Source: Kitasatospora aureofaciens
Lineage (GTDB): Bacteria; Actinomycetota; Actinomycetes; Streptomycetales; Streptomycetaceae
DNA: 64,000 nucleotides
Direction of reading: 5' to 3'
NCBI RefSeq assembly: GCF_001188955.3
Contig: NZ_JPRF03000087.1
Span: forward strand, 124,001 to 188,000
The notes under the pieces were generated by a model. It searched no databases. It saw nothing but the letters and a program-made list of their open reading frames with translations, and was not told where the DNA came from. The position numbers were made by a program, and so were the translations under genes. This document shows positions 25,163 to 34,369 of this stretch, piece after piece. Numbering within the stretch: the first letter of the stretch is position 1; each line of letters opens with the position of its first letter.

Positions 25163-26352
25163 CCGTCGAGACCCGACCGACTCCGATCTACGGCCCGGTC
25201 TTCGCCGCCGACCCGCAGCTGGTGTACGAGCGGCTGCGCCGCCACGGCGCGGTCGCCCCGGTCGAGATCGCCCCCGGCGTCGAGGCCCTGCTGGTCACCG
25301 ACTACCAGGCCGCCCTGGACCTGCTGCGCGACACCGACACCTTCTCCAAGGACTCCCGCGCCTGGCAGGCGACCGTCCCGCCGGACTCCCCGCTGCTGCC
25401 GGTGCTCGGCTACCGCCCCACCGCCCTGTTCAGCGACGGTGCCACGCACGCCCGCTACCGTGCGGTGATCACCGACGGTCTCGCCCTGTTCGAACCGCAC
25501 CGGCTGCAGCGCCAGGTCGCCGAGGCCGCCCACCAGCTGATCGACCGCTTCGCCGGGGTCGGCCACGCCGACCTGATCGCCGAGTACGCCCGCCAGCTGC
25601 CCGCCTTCGTGCTCACCACCTGGTTCGGCGTGCCCGAGGAGCAGCACGCCGACGTGGTGGCCGCGATCACCGGGCTGATCGAGTCCACCGCCCGGGCCGG
25701 CGCCGCGTACGGCAAGCTCGTCGCGGTGGTCACCGCGATGGTCGCCGAGCGCCGCGAGCGCCTCCGGCACGACCTCGCCTCCTGGTTCGTCACCCACCCG
25801 GTCGGGCTGGACGACGACGAGGTGATCCGGCAGATCACCCTGACTCTGATCGCCGGGCACGAGCCGACCACCAACCTGATCGGCAACGCCCTGCTGCGCC
25901 TGCTCACCGACGCCCGCTACGCCGGCTCGCTGTTCGGCGGCGCGATGACCGCCCACCAGGCGATCGATGAGGTGCTCTGGCACGAGCCGCCGATGGCCAA
26001 CCTCTCGGCCCACTACCCGCGTTACGACATCACCTTCCACGGGCGCGAGATCAAGGCCGGCTCCCTGGTGCTGGTCTCGTACGCGGCCGCCAACTCCCAG
26101 GCCGCGCCGCCCACCGACGGCGGCGAGCTGCGCAGCGGTGAGAGCGCCCACCTGGCCTGGGCGGCCGGCCCGCACGCCTGCCCCGCCCGGGACCCGGCCC
26201 TGCTGATCGCGATCACCGCCATCGAACAGCTCACCAGCCGCCTCAGTGACCTCGAACTCGCCACGCCAGCAGGGGAGTTGCTCTGGCGGCCGGGCCCGTT
26301 CCACCGCGCCCTGGTCCACCTCCCGGTCCGCTTCGCGCCGCTGGCCGGATAG
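25159..26352 (+). CDS. Conservon-linked cytochrome P450 lacking the ExxR arginine (CYP157-like)
   Basis: 397 aa. The I-helix motif AGHEPTT (232-238) and heme-binding AWAAGPHACPARDP with thiolate C341 are present. The K-helix site reads D-E271-V-L-W274 where nearly all P450s have ExxR, and the Phe of the heme loop is replaced (AWAAG). Loss of this Arg is known, from memory, for the CYP157 family of S. coelicolor, whose members sit in conservons, so this is probably a natural family trait and not a broken gene. GTG 25159 overlaps the cvnD stop (GTGA). Redox partners and substrate are unknown; it may act as a heme sensor or a real oxygenase. Confidence 0.88.
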   Translation: MTVETRPTPIYGPVFAADPQLVYERLRRHGAVAPVEIAPGVEALLVTDYQAALDLLRDTDTFSKDSRAWQATVPPDSPLLPVLGYRPTALFSDGATHARYRAVITDGLALFEPHRLQRQVAEAAHQLIDRFAGVGHADLIAEYARQLPAFVLTTWFGVPEEQHADVVAAITGLIESTARAGAAYGKLVAVVTAMVAERRERLRHDLASWFVTHPVGLDDDEVIRQITLTLIAGHEPTTNLIGNALLRLLTDARYAGSLFGGAMTAHQAIDEVLWHEPPMANLSAHYPRYDITFHGREIKAGSLVLVSYAAANSQAAPPTDGGELRSGESAHLAWAAGPHACPARDPALLIAITAIEQLTSRLSDLELATPAGELLWRPGPFHRALVHLPVRFAPLAG

Positions 26353-26361
26353 CCGGAAGGC

Positions 26362-26383
26362 CCGGACGACGACCGCCGTCCGG
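26362..26383. terminator. Weak hairpin between the P450 gene and msrB
   Basis: CCGGACG pairs with CGTCCGG (7 bp, 8-nt loop) in the 47-bp gap between convergent stops. It is weaker than the other terminators in the window. Confidence 0.4.
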
Positions 26384-26399
26384 ACCTCCGCCGTCCGTC

Positions 26400-26804
26400 C
26401 TACTCGGCCGGCTTCAGCGTCAGTGAGATGCTGTTGATGCAGTAGCGCTGGTCCGTCGGAGTGCCGTAGCCCTCGCCCTCGAAGACATGGCCCAGGTGCC
26501 CGCCGCAGCGGGCGCAGCGCACCTCGACCCGGCGCATGCCGAGCGAGGTGTCCTCGATGTACTCGACCCGGTCCTCGGCCAGCGGCGCGTAGTAGGACGG
26601 CCAGCCGCAGTGGCTGTCGAACTTGGTCTCGGAGCTGAACAGCTCCGCCCCGCAGGCGCGGCAGCTGTAGACGCCGACCGTCTTGGTGTCGGTGTACTCA
26701 CCGACGAACGGGCGCTCGGTGCCCGCCTCGCGGAGCACGTGGTACTCCTCGGGGCTGAGCTGGGCGCGCCACTCGGCCTCGGTCTTCTGGATCTCGTAGC
26801 TCAT
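26400..26804 (-). CDS. msrB: Peptide-methionine (R)-S-oxide reductase
   Basis: 134 aa, complete. It reduces methionine-R-sulfoxide in oxidised proteins. Zinc cysteines form two CxxC pairs (C48/C51 in CRACGAEL, C97/C100 in CARCGGHLGH); the catalytic Cys is C122 in RYCINS, and C66 in HCGWPS is the likely resolving Cys. ATG 26804 with GGGAG upstream is clear; longer reading in this frame runs into murC antisense text and is rejected. It lies 23 bp after the murC stop on the same strand and may share its transcript. Confidence 0.96.
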   Translation of the reverse strand: MSYEIQKTEAEWRAQLSPEEYHVLREAGTERPFVGEYTDTKTVGVYSCRACGAELFSSETKFDSHCGWPSYYAPLAEDRVEYIEDTSLGMRRVEVRCARCGGHLGHVFEGEGYGTPTDQRYCINSISLTLKPAE

Positions 26805-26827
26805 CACGACTCCCGCTCGGCGTAACG

Positions 26828-28273
26828 TCAGACCTTGGAAGCAACGTTCGCGAGGTGCCCCAGAATTTCGGGCCCCAGGTTGGTGACGTCGCCCGCGCCC
26901 ATGGTGAGCAGCAGGTCGCCCGGGCGGGCCAGGCCGGCCAGCAGGGCGGGGGCGGCGGCGAAGTCGTGCTCGGCGGTGACGTCGGCGCCGGCCCGGCGGG
27001 CGGCGTCGATGATCAGCTCGCTGGTCACGCCCGGGATCGGGTCCTCGCGGGCCGGGTAGATGTCCAGCACCACGGAGGCGTCGGCCAGTGCCAGGGACTG
27101 GCCCATCTCCTCGGCGAGCTGCTGGGTGCGGCTGAACAGGTGCGGCTGGAAGACCACCAGGACGCGGCCCTCGCCCTCCAGGCCCTCGCGGATGGCCTCC
27201 AGGTCGGCGGTCATCTCGGTCGGGTGGTGGGCGTAGGAGTCGATCACCTGGACGCCGGCCGCCTCGCCCTTGAGCTGGAGGCGGCGGCGCACGCCGGTGT
27301 AGGCGCCGAGCGCCTTGGCCAGGTCGGCGGCCGGGACGCCGAGCGCGACGCCGGCGGCCAGCGCGGCCACGGCGTTGTGGGCGTAGTGCCGGCCGGGCAC
27401 CGAGACGGTGAAGGTCAGCTCGGCGCCGTCCAGCAGCACGGTGACCTCGCTGGTCATGCCGCGGGCGACGACCGAGAGGACGCGCAGGTCGGCGTCCTCG
27501 GCGGCGCCGACGGTCACCACGTTGAGGCCCTCGCGGGCGGCCACCCGGGAGGTGAGCTCGCGGGCGCCGTCGTGGTCGGCGGAGACGACCAGGGTGCCGC
27601 CGGGGGTGATCCGGCCGACGAAGGTCTCGAAGGACTCGTAGATCTCGTCGATCGAGGCGTAGTTGGCGTGGTGGTCCAGCTCCACGTTGAGCACGATCGC
27701 CACCTCGGGCGCGTACTTGTGGAAGCTGCGGTCGCTCTCGTCGGCCTCGGCGACGAAGATCTCGCCGGTGCCGTGCTGGGCGTTGGAGCCGGGGGCGTCG
27801 AGGTCGCCGCCGATCGCGTAGGACGGGTCGAGGCCCAGCTCGCCGAGGGCGACGGCGAGCATGCTGGTGGTGGTGGTCTTGCCGTGGGTGCCGGCCACCG
27901 CGAGGGCCCGGCGGCCGCCCATCAGCGCGGCCAGCGCGTCGGAGCGGTGCACCACCGGGATGCCGCGCTCGCGGGCGGCGACCAGTTCCGGGTTGTCGGC
28001 GCGGATCGCGCTGGAGACCACGATGCTGCTGGCGCCGTCCGGCACGTGCTCGGCGGCGTGGCCGACGTGCACGGTCGCGCCGAGGGCGCGCAGCGCGAGG
28101 ACGGTCTCGGACTCCTTGGAGTCGCTGCCGGAGACGTCGGCACCGCGCACTGCGAGGATCTTCGCCAGGCCGGACATCCCGGCGCCGCCGATGCCGATGA
28201 AGTGCGGGGCGTGCAGGTCGTGCGCGGCGTCGTTCAAGGCGTGGCTCCGTACGGGCGGGGGCTGGGTGGGCAC
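26828..28273 (-). CDS. murC: UDP-N-acetylmuramate--L-alanine ligase
   Basis: 481 aa, normal length. It adds L-Ala to UDP-MurNAc in the cytosol, an essential peptidoglycan step. The N-terminal UDP-binding GIGGAGMSGLAKIL, the P-loop VAGTHGKTTTTSML, and EADESD and HHPTEM (ATP/ligase motifs) are all visible. GTG 28273 with GCGAGGA upstream is used; the first 20 residues are not conserved. Placed away from the dcw cluster, as in other streptomycetes where murC neighbours msrB. The 76-bp gap upstream separates it from the Usp-like gene. Confidence 0.96.
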   Translation of the reverse strand: MPTQPPPVRSHALNDAAHDLHAPHFIGIGGAGMSGLAKILAVRGADVSGSDSKESETVLALRALGATVHVGHAAEHVPDGASSIVVSSAIRADNPELVAARERGIPVVHRSDALAALMGGRRALAVAGTHGKTTTTSMLAVALGELGLDPSYAIGGDLDAPGSNAQHGTGEIFVAEADESDRSFHKYAPEVAIVLNVELDHHANYASIDEIYESFETFVGRITPGGTLVVSADHDGARELTSRVAAREGLNVVTVGAAEDADLRVLSVVARGMTSEVTVLLDGAELTFTVSVPGRHYAHNAVAALAAGVALGVPAADLAKALGAYTGVRRRLQLKGEAAGVQVIDSYAHHPTEMTADLEAIREGLEGEGRVLVVFQPHLFSRTQQLAEEMGQSLALADASVVLDIYPAREDPIPGVTSELIIDAARRAGADVTAEHDFAAAPALLAGLARPGDLLLTMGAGDVTNLGPEILGHLANVASKV

Positions 28274-28349
28274 AGGTGGGTCCTCGCGGAGTGCGAATCG
28301 TCCTCACGGGCGGACCGCAAGGACGATTCTGCACCACCGGCGCGTGGAG

Positions 28350-28811
28350 CTAGGAGTCGCTGGCGAACAGCCTCAGCACCGGCACCCCCACCTTGTGCCG
28401 GGCCTGGGAGGCCCAGTCGCGGTGGAAGAACTCCTCCACGAAGTGCGGTGAGGTGAGCACCACCACCTCGTCCGCCCGGTGTTCCTCGACCGCCACGCGC
28501 AGCCGCTCCAGCGGCCTGTCCTCGACCAGTTCGCCGATCGCCTCGGCCCCGGCCGCGCGCAGGTGGCGCAGGCTGTGCTCCAGCGATTCGCTGGCCACGG
28601 TCGGGCCGCTCTCGGACTCGTCGTGCTCGCGCACCACCTTGTCGAGGTGGCCGAGGGCGACGTCGTCGAGCGCCCGCAGCAGTTCGTCCTGCTTGCCGCG
28701 CGGCTGCATCAGGACGACGAAGGACACCTTCTCGTCGCTGTGGAGCGTCGTGACGAGCTCCACGTCCGCGTCCGAGAGAGCCTTTTCGATCATCAGTACC
28801 GTCTTGAACAC
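28350..28811 (-). CDS. Small universal-stress-protein-like alpha/beta protein
   Basis: 153 aa. The C-terminal pattern DEVVVLTSPHFVEEFFHRDWASQA...VGVPVLRLFA is like Usp-type or similar Rossmann-like domains in which a strand-turn-helix is followed by a final strand. An N-terminal strand (FKTVLMIEKALS) and Arg/Glu-rich helices fit. No ATP-binding GxxGx9GS motif is evident, so the Usp relation is tentative. The start is GTG 28811 with AAGGGA 7 nt upstream. Homologues have been labelled indole-3-glycerol phosphate synthase in some genomes, which its sequence does not support. It may be co-transcribed with murC. Confidence 0.6.
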   Translation of the reverse strand: MFKTVLMIEKALSDADVELVTTLHSDEKVSFVVLMQPRGKQDELLRALDDVALGHLDKVVREHDESESGPTVASESLEHSLRHLRAAGAEAIGELVEDRPLERLRVAVEEHRADEVVVLTSPHFVEEFFHRDWASQARHKVGVPVLRLFASDS

Positions 28812-28876
28812 GTGAGTCCCTTCCAGTGGCCGGCCCCCGGGCCCCGGCATCGCATAACGGGATCACGATCGGGGGG

Positions 28877-29653
28877 TCACGGGGTCTCCGAACCCGGGTG
28901 ACGCAGGTAGCGGGTGAAGAGGAATCCTTTCTGCTCGATCAATGAGACCAGCCGCATCCGTTGCACGTCAGGCATTTCCGCATCGTGGAGGATGCGCGGC
29001 GCGTCGCCCCCCGTGACCAGCGGGGCCAGCGACAGGCACAGCTCGTCCAGCAGGTCCGCCGCCGCCAGCTGCCCCAGCAGCCGCGGCCCGCCCTCGGTCA
29101 GCAGGCGCGTCCAGCCCCGCTCCACCAGGGCCGCCACCCCCGCCCGCAGGTCCACCGAGCCGCGCCCGGCGAGCACCACGTCGGCCACCTCGGCGACCTC
29201 CCGGCGGCGCTCCTCGGGGGCGTCCTCCACCGTGATCACCACCGTCCTGACCAGCGGCTCCGTGAACAGCGGCGCGCCCAGGTCGAAATCCAGCGAGCGG
29301 CTCACGATCGCGATCGCCGGCGCCGGGGACTGCCCCGCCGCCGCCCGCGCGGCCGCGAACTCCCGACGGGCCCGGGCCGGCCGGTAGCCCTCCGCCCGGA
29401 CCGTCTCCGCGCCCACCAGCACCACGTCCGACAGCGCGCGCAGCACGCCGAAGATCCGCTTGTCCGCGTCACTGGACAGGCCCTCCGACAGGCCGTCGAG
29501 CCGCGCCCCGCCGTCCAGCCCGGACACCATGTTGGCGCGCAGCCACGGGCGCCCCCGATTCACCTGGTCGGGGTACGCGTAGACGGCGGCGAGCGATTCC
29601 AGATCGGACGGATCGGCGACCGGAGCGCCCAGCGGGCTGATCAACTGTTGCAT
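28877..29653 (-). CDS. RibD C-terminal-type pyrimidine/dihydrofolate reductase family protein
   Basis: 258 aa. It belongs to the RibD_C/DHFR-like fold: N-terminal PWLRANMVSGLDG, SSDADKRIFGVLRALSDVVLVG, and the NADPH-binding LLTEGGPRLLGQL near residue 185 are the expected landmarks. The group reduces pyrimidine intermediates of riboflavin or deazaflavin routes, but stand-alone copies have no fixed role. ATG 29653 lies right after GAGGAC, a Shine-Dalgarno site that is rather close. The gene is divergent from zapE, with 11-bp tandem repeats between them. Confidence 0.8.
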   Translation of the reverse strand: MQQLISPLGAPVADPSDLESLAAVYAYPDQVNRGRPWLRANMVSGLDGGARLDGLSEGLSSDADKRIFGVLRALSDVVLVGAETVRAEGYRPARARREFAAARAAAGQSPAPAIAIVSRSLDFDLGAPLFTEPLVRTVVITVEDAPEERRREVAEVADVVLAGRGSVDLRAGVAALVERGWTRLLTEGGPRLLGQLAAADLLDELCLSLAPLVTGGDAPRILHDAEMPDVQRMRLVSLIEQKGFLFTRYLRHPGSETP

Positions 29654-29700
29654 GTCCTCAGTGTTCCACCGGAGCCCCTCTCGGGGCGGCCCACAGGAGG

Positions 29701-29743
29701 TCCGGGGGCGTTCCGGGGGCGTTCCGGGGGCGTTTCGGGGGCG
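29701..29743. repeat. 11-bp tandem repeat, about four copies
   Basis: TCCGGGGGCGT is repeated head to tail at 29701, 29712 and 29723, and a fourth copy at 29734 has diverged. It lies in the 118-bp gap between divergent genes, 14 bp before the zapE -10. One helical turn is about 10.5 bp, so all copies face nearly the same side of the DNA. Confidence 0.65.
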
Positions 29744-29757
29744 GCAGGGACCAGGCG

Positions 29758-29763
29758 TACCCT
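29758..29763 (+). promoter_or_regulatory. Candidate -10 (TACCCT), leaderless spacing to zapE
   Basis: TACCCT fits TANNNT and ends 8 nt before GTG 29772. No Shine-Dalgarno site lies between. Confidence 0.4.
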
Positions 29764-29771
29764 CTACTACC

Positions 29772-30857
29772 GTGCCCGCAGCCTCCCGCCCCGCCACCGC
29801 GACCGACCCGATAGCCGCCGCGAGCCCGGCCGGCAACCCGATCGCGCTCACCGACCGCCGCCCCGTCGTGCCCGCCGAGCGGCTGGTCGCCGAGATGGTC
29901 CCGCCGCCCCGGTTCGCCGACGTGAGCTTCGGGACGTACATCCCGGACCGGACCCAGCCCAGCCAGTACGAGGCGGTCCAGGTCCTGGAGCAGTTCGCCG
30001 GCACCCTCGGGCGAGGAAACGGTTCTGCGCCCAAGCGCAGCTGGTTCCGCCGCTCCGCCCCCGCGCCCACCGGTCCGGCCGGGGTCTACCTCGACGGCGG
30101 CTACGGCGTCGGCAAGACCCACCTGCTCGCCTCGCTCTGGCACGCCGCCCCCGGCCCCAAGGCCTTCGGCACCTTCGTCGAGCTGACCAACCTGGTCGGC
30201 GCGCTCGGCTTCCAGCAGGCCGTCCGGACCCTCTCCGGGCACACCCTGCTGTGCATCGACGAGTTCGAGCTCGACGACCCGGGCGACACCGTGCTGGTCT
30301 CCACCCTGCTGGGCCGGCTGGTCGAGAACGGCGTCAAGCTGTGCGCCACCTCGAACACCCTGCCGGAGAAGCTCGGCGAGGGCCGCTTCGCCGCCGCCGA
30401 CTTCCTGCGCGAGATCCAGGGCCTGTCCGCGCACTTCCGCCCGATGCGGATCGACGGCCAGGACTACCGCCACCGCGGCCTGCCCGACGCCCCGCCGCCG
30501 TACGCCGACGACACCGTCGCGGCCGTCGCCGCCCGCACCCCCGGCGCCTCCCTGGACGACTTCGAGGCCCTGCTCGCCCACCTCTCCGTTGTCCACCCCA
30601 GCCGCTACGGCGCGCTGCTGGACGACGTCACCGCCGTCTGCCTGCGCGGCGTGCACCAGGTCGACGACCAGTCCACCGCGCTGCGCCTGGTCGTCCTCGC
30701 CGACCGGATGTACGACCGCGAGCTGCCCATCACCGCCTCCGGCCTGCCCTTCGACCAGGTCTTCCCCGAGGACATGCTGCGCGGCGGCTACCGCAAGAAG
30801 TACCTGCGTGCGATATCCCGCCTGGTCGCCCTCGCCCGCGACAGCGCGAAGGGCTGA
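29772..30857 (+). CDS. zapE: ZapE/AFG1-family ATPase
   Basis: 361 aa, P-loop ATPase of the AFG1 family. Walker A is GGYGVGKTHL (109-118), Walker B is TLLCIDEFELDD, and sensor-like TSNTLPEKLGEGRF follows. In E. coli ZapE is a cell-division-linked ATPase and AFG1 a mitochondrial quality-control protein; its role in streptomycetes is not settled. The start is GTG 29772 by -10 spacing; an ATG at 29652 overlaps the divergent gene's start and reads through the repeats, so it is rejected. A short gene with a strong ribosome site follows 56 bp downstream. Confidence 0.86.
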   Translation: MPAASRPATATDPIAAASPAGNPIALTDRRPVVPAERLVAEMVPPPRFADVSFGTYIPDRTQPSQYEAVQVLEQFAGTLGRGNGSAPKRSWFRRSAPAPTGPAGVYLDGGYGVGKTHLLASLWHAAPGPKAFGTFVELTNLVGALGFQQAVRTLSGHTLLCIDEFELDDPGDTVLVSTLLGRLVENGVKLCATSNTLPEKLGEGRFAAADFLREIQGLSAHFRPMRIDGQDYRHRGLPDAPPPYADDTVAAVAARTPGASLDDFEALLAHLSVVHPSRYGALLDDVTAVCLRGVHQVDDQSTALRLVVLADRMYDRELPITASGLPFDQVFPEDMLRGGYRKKYLRAISRLVALARDSAKG

Positions 30858-30913
30858 TCCGTGACCTCCCTCCCCGTTCGGCCGTTGGACCAACGGCCGA
30901 ACAAGGAGGTCGG

Positions 30914-31194
30914 ATGACCGGAGACGGCTACCACACCCGTCGGGTCGTGCCGCCGGAGCACCGCGAGAGCGAGGAGTACCGGGCGGCCGGGCGGCGGATG
31001 GCGCTGGCCGAGGCCCGAGCGCGGAGCGGCGGGTGTACACGGGGCTCGACGAGGAGGCCGTCGAGAGCATCGAGGAGAGCGGGGTCGACCCGACCCTGCC
31101 GCTGATCGAGCTGCTCGCCGCCGCCTTCGACGCCGCCGCGCGCATCGACCCCGCCCGCGAGCCCGCCATCAGGTTCGAGGCGCACGCGGCCTGA
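30914..31194 (+). pseudogene. Small gene split by a frameshift
   Basis: ATG 30914 follows a near-ideal AAGGAGGTCGG, but the frame is left by about 31020-31030: the first frame ends in Arg/Ser-rich text and stops at 31105. From about 31025 a second frame (beginning ERRVYTGLDEEAV, ending FEAHAA at the TGA 31192-31194) reads as a well-formed acidic/hydrophobic helix pair, DPTLPLIELLAAAFDAAARI. One missing base near CGCGGAGCGG would join them into a protein of about 93 aa. This could be a true mutation or a sequencing error. The second frame has its own GTG at 31033. Function unknown. Confidence 0.55.
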
Positions 31195-31226
31195 CCGAAG
31201 CGGCGCCGCTTGTCAGTGGTGGGTCG

Positions 31227-31232
31227 TACGGT
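31227..31232 (+). promoter_or_regulatory. Candidate -10 (TACGGT) of uvrB, same sequence as at uvrC
   Basis: TACGGT ends 6 nt before GTG 31239. The text TACGGTGGAGGC before the start matches uvrC (TACGGTGGAGCC at 40665) in 11 of 12 bases. Confidence 0.45.
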
Positions 31233-31238
31233 GGAGGC

Positions 31239-33329
<2,091 letters not shown>

Positions 33330-33439
33330 CAACATGTGCGGGGCGCCGGGCCACGCCCTTCCCCCGCACCTGCGGGGGGCAACCGCCCGGCGGTGTCTCA
33401 GCCTTGCCACAAACCGGGTAACTCGGAGGAGTCGCGGGT

Positions 33440-33466
33440 GCCGCAGGCCCTAGGCTGGCCTGCGGC
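33440..33466. promoter_or_regulatory. 10-bp inverted repeat enclosing a TAGGCT -10-like hexamer
   Basis: GCCGCAGGCC (33440-33449) and GGCCTGCGGC (33457-33466) are perfect arms around CTAGGCT. If TAGGCT is a -10, the repeat would be an operator for the TerD gene, with a leader of about 125 nt. Otherwise it is a terminator for uvrB. A second pairing, GTGCGGGG (33336) with CCCCGCAC (33362), lies just after uvrB. Confidence 0.4.
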
Positions 33467-33590
33467 ATCGCGCCCTCGGACGGGGATGCGGGCCGTCAGC
33501 AGAGGGGGCCTCAGCCGGGGGACGGCGACGGGGTGTTCCACCGGGGAGCCGGGCGGCAGCGACCGCGTGGCCGGCAGAGAGGACAACGTC

Positions 33591-34169
33591 GTGTCGGTGA
33601 ACCTTGCCAAGGGGCAGCGGGTCAGCCTCCAGAAGGGGGCGGGCGGCACCCTGACCGTGGTCCGGATGGGGCTCGGCTGGCAGGCCGCCCCCAAGCGGGG
33701 CCTGTTCGGCAGCCGGACCAGGAAGATCGACCTGGACGCCTCGGCACTGCTGTACGCCGAGAAGACCCCGACCGACGTGGTGTTCTTCCAGCACCTGGAG
33801 TCCACCGACGGCTCGGTGCGGCACACCGGGGACAACCTGGAGGGCGGCTCCGGCGTGGAGGACGACGAGGCGATCCTGGTCGACCTGCTGCACGTGCCGC
33901 CGCACATCACCCAGGTGGTGTTCACGGTCAGCTCGTACACGGGGCAGACCTTCGCCGAGGTGCGCCAGGCGCACTGCCGGCTGCTGGACGAGACCACCGG
34001 GGTGGAGCTGGCCCGGTACGAGCTGGCGGGCGGCGGGCCGCACACTGGGCAGATCATGGCGAAGGTGGTCCGGGACGGCAACGGCGGCTGGGAGATGCAG
34101 GCGATCGGCGCCCCCGCGAAGGGGCGGACCTTCCAGGACCTGCTGCCGGCGATCGAGCCGTTCCTCTGA
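33591..34169 (+). CDS. TerD-family stress protein
   Basis: 192 aa. TerD/CABP domain: VNLAKGQRVSL at the start, LDASALLYAEKTPTDVVFF, then GVEDDEAILVDLLHVPPHI with the acidic calcium-binding cluster, and the C-terminal FAEVRQAHCRLLDETTG. TerD proteins bind Ca2+ and are tied to tellurite and other stress resistance. GTG 33591 follows GAGAGGA at 8 nt; the longer frame to 33336 is upstream DNA with a hairpin. The terC gene lies 200 bp downstream on the same strand behind its own leader, so the two stress genes are near but separately controlled. Confidence 0.88.
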   Translation: MSVNLAKGQRVSLQKGAGGTLTVVRMGLGWQAAPKRGLFGSRTRKIDLDASALLYAEKTPTDVVFFQHLESTDGSVRHTGDNLEGGSGVEDDEAILVDLLHVPPHITQVVFTVSSYTGQTFAEVRQAHCRLLDETTGVELARYELAGGGPHTGQIMAKVVRDGNGGWEMQAIGAPAKGRTFQDLLPAIEPFL

Positions 34170-34171
34170 CG

Positions 34172-34212
34172 GTTCTTTACCTTCTTTACCCTTCTTTGCC
34201 TTCTCTGTTACT
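34172..34212. repeat. Pyrimidine-rich repeats of about 10 bp
   Basis: TTCTTTACC, TTCTTTACCC, TTCTTTGCC and TTCTCTGTT follow one another at about 10-bp steps, with an almost purine-free top strand. They lie between the TerD stop and the terC leader, where a promoter is expected. Confidence 0.55.
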
Positions 34213-34221
34213 CTCGATGGC

Positions 34222-34369
34222 AGCGGAGGGGAGTATTCCCCAACAGTCGACCCCGTCATCACGGGTGCCCGTCGCGGCGCCCCGGGGCGCTGGTCCCCGG
34301 GCGAGCCCGTGGGCGGAAGAGACCTCCGGCAGTGACGACCCGTCTCGCCTAGCTGCCGGAGGAGCAGTC
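34222..34369 (+). promoter_or_regulatory. Probable yybP-ykoY-type manganese riboswitch leader of terC
   Basis: The leader opens with GGGGAGTA (34228-34235), the core of the yybP-ykoY element, known to sense Mn2+ and to precede terC-type genes, followed by GTCATCACGGG text and GC-rich helices (34258-34315). The last part forms a perfect 10-bp stem, CCTCCGGCAG (34323-34332) with CTGCCGGAGG (34353-34362), which buries the Shine-Dalgarno GGAGGAG of terC. So control would be at translation. The family call is from memory of the consensus, not a covariance search. Confidence 0.6.

Noticed and set aside
25159..26352. P450 as a pseudogene because ExxR is missing
   Set aside because: Full-length frame, normal codon use, Cys ligand kept and GTGA coupling intact; the loss fits a known family exception.
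28350..28811. Indole-3-glycerol phosphate synthase
   Set aside because: Too short (153 aa against about 260), no barrel motifs; the C-terminus looks Usp-like.
29652..29771. Longer start for zapE at ATG 29652
   Set aside because: It overlaps the divergent gene's start codon, reads through the 11-bp repeats, and lies upstream of the -10.
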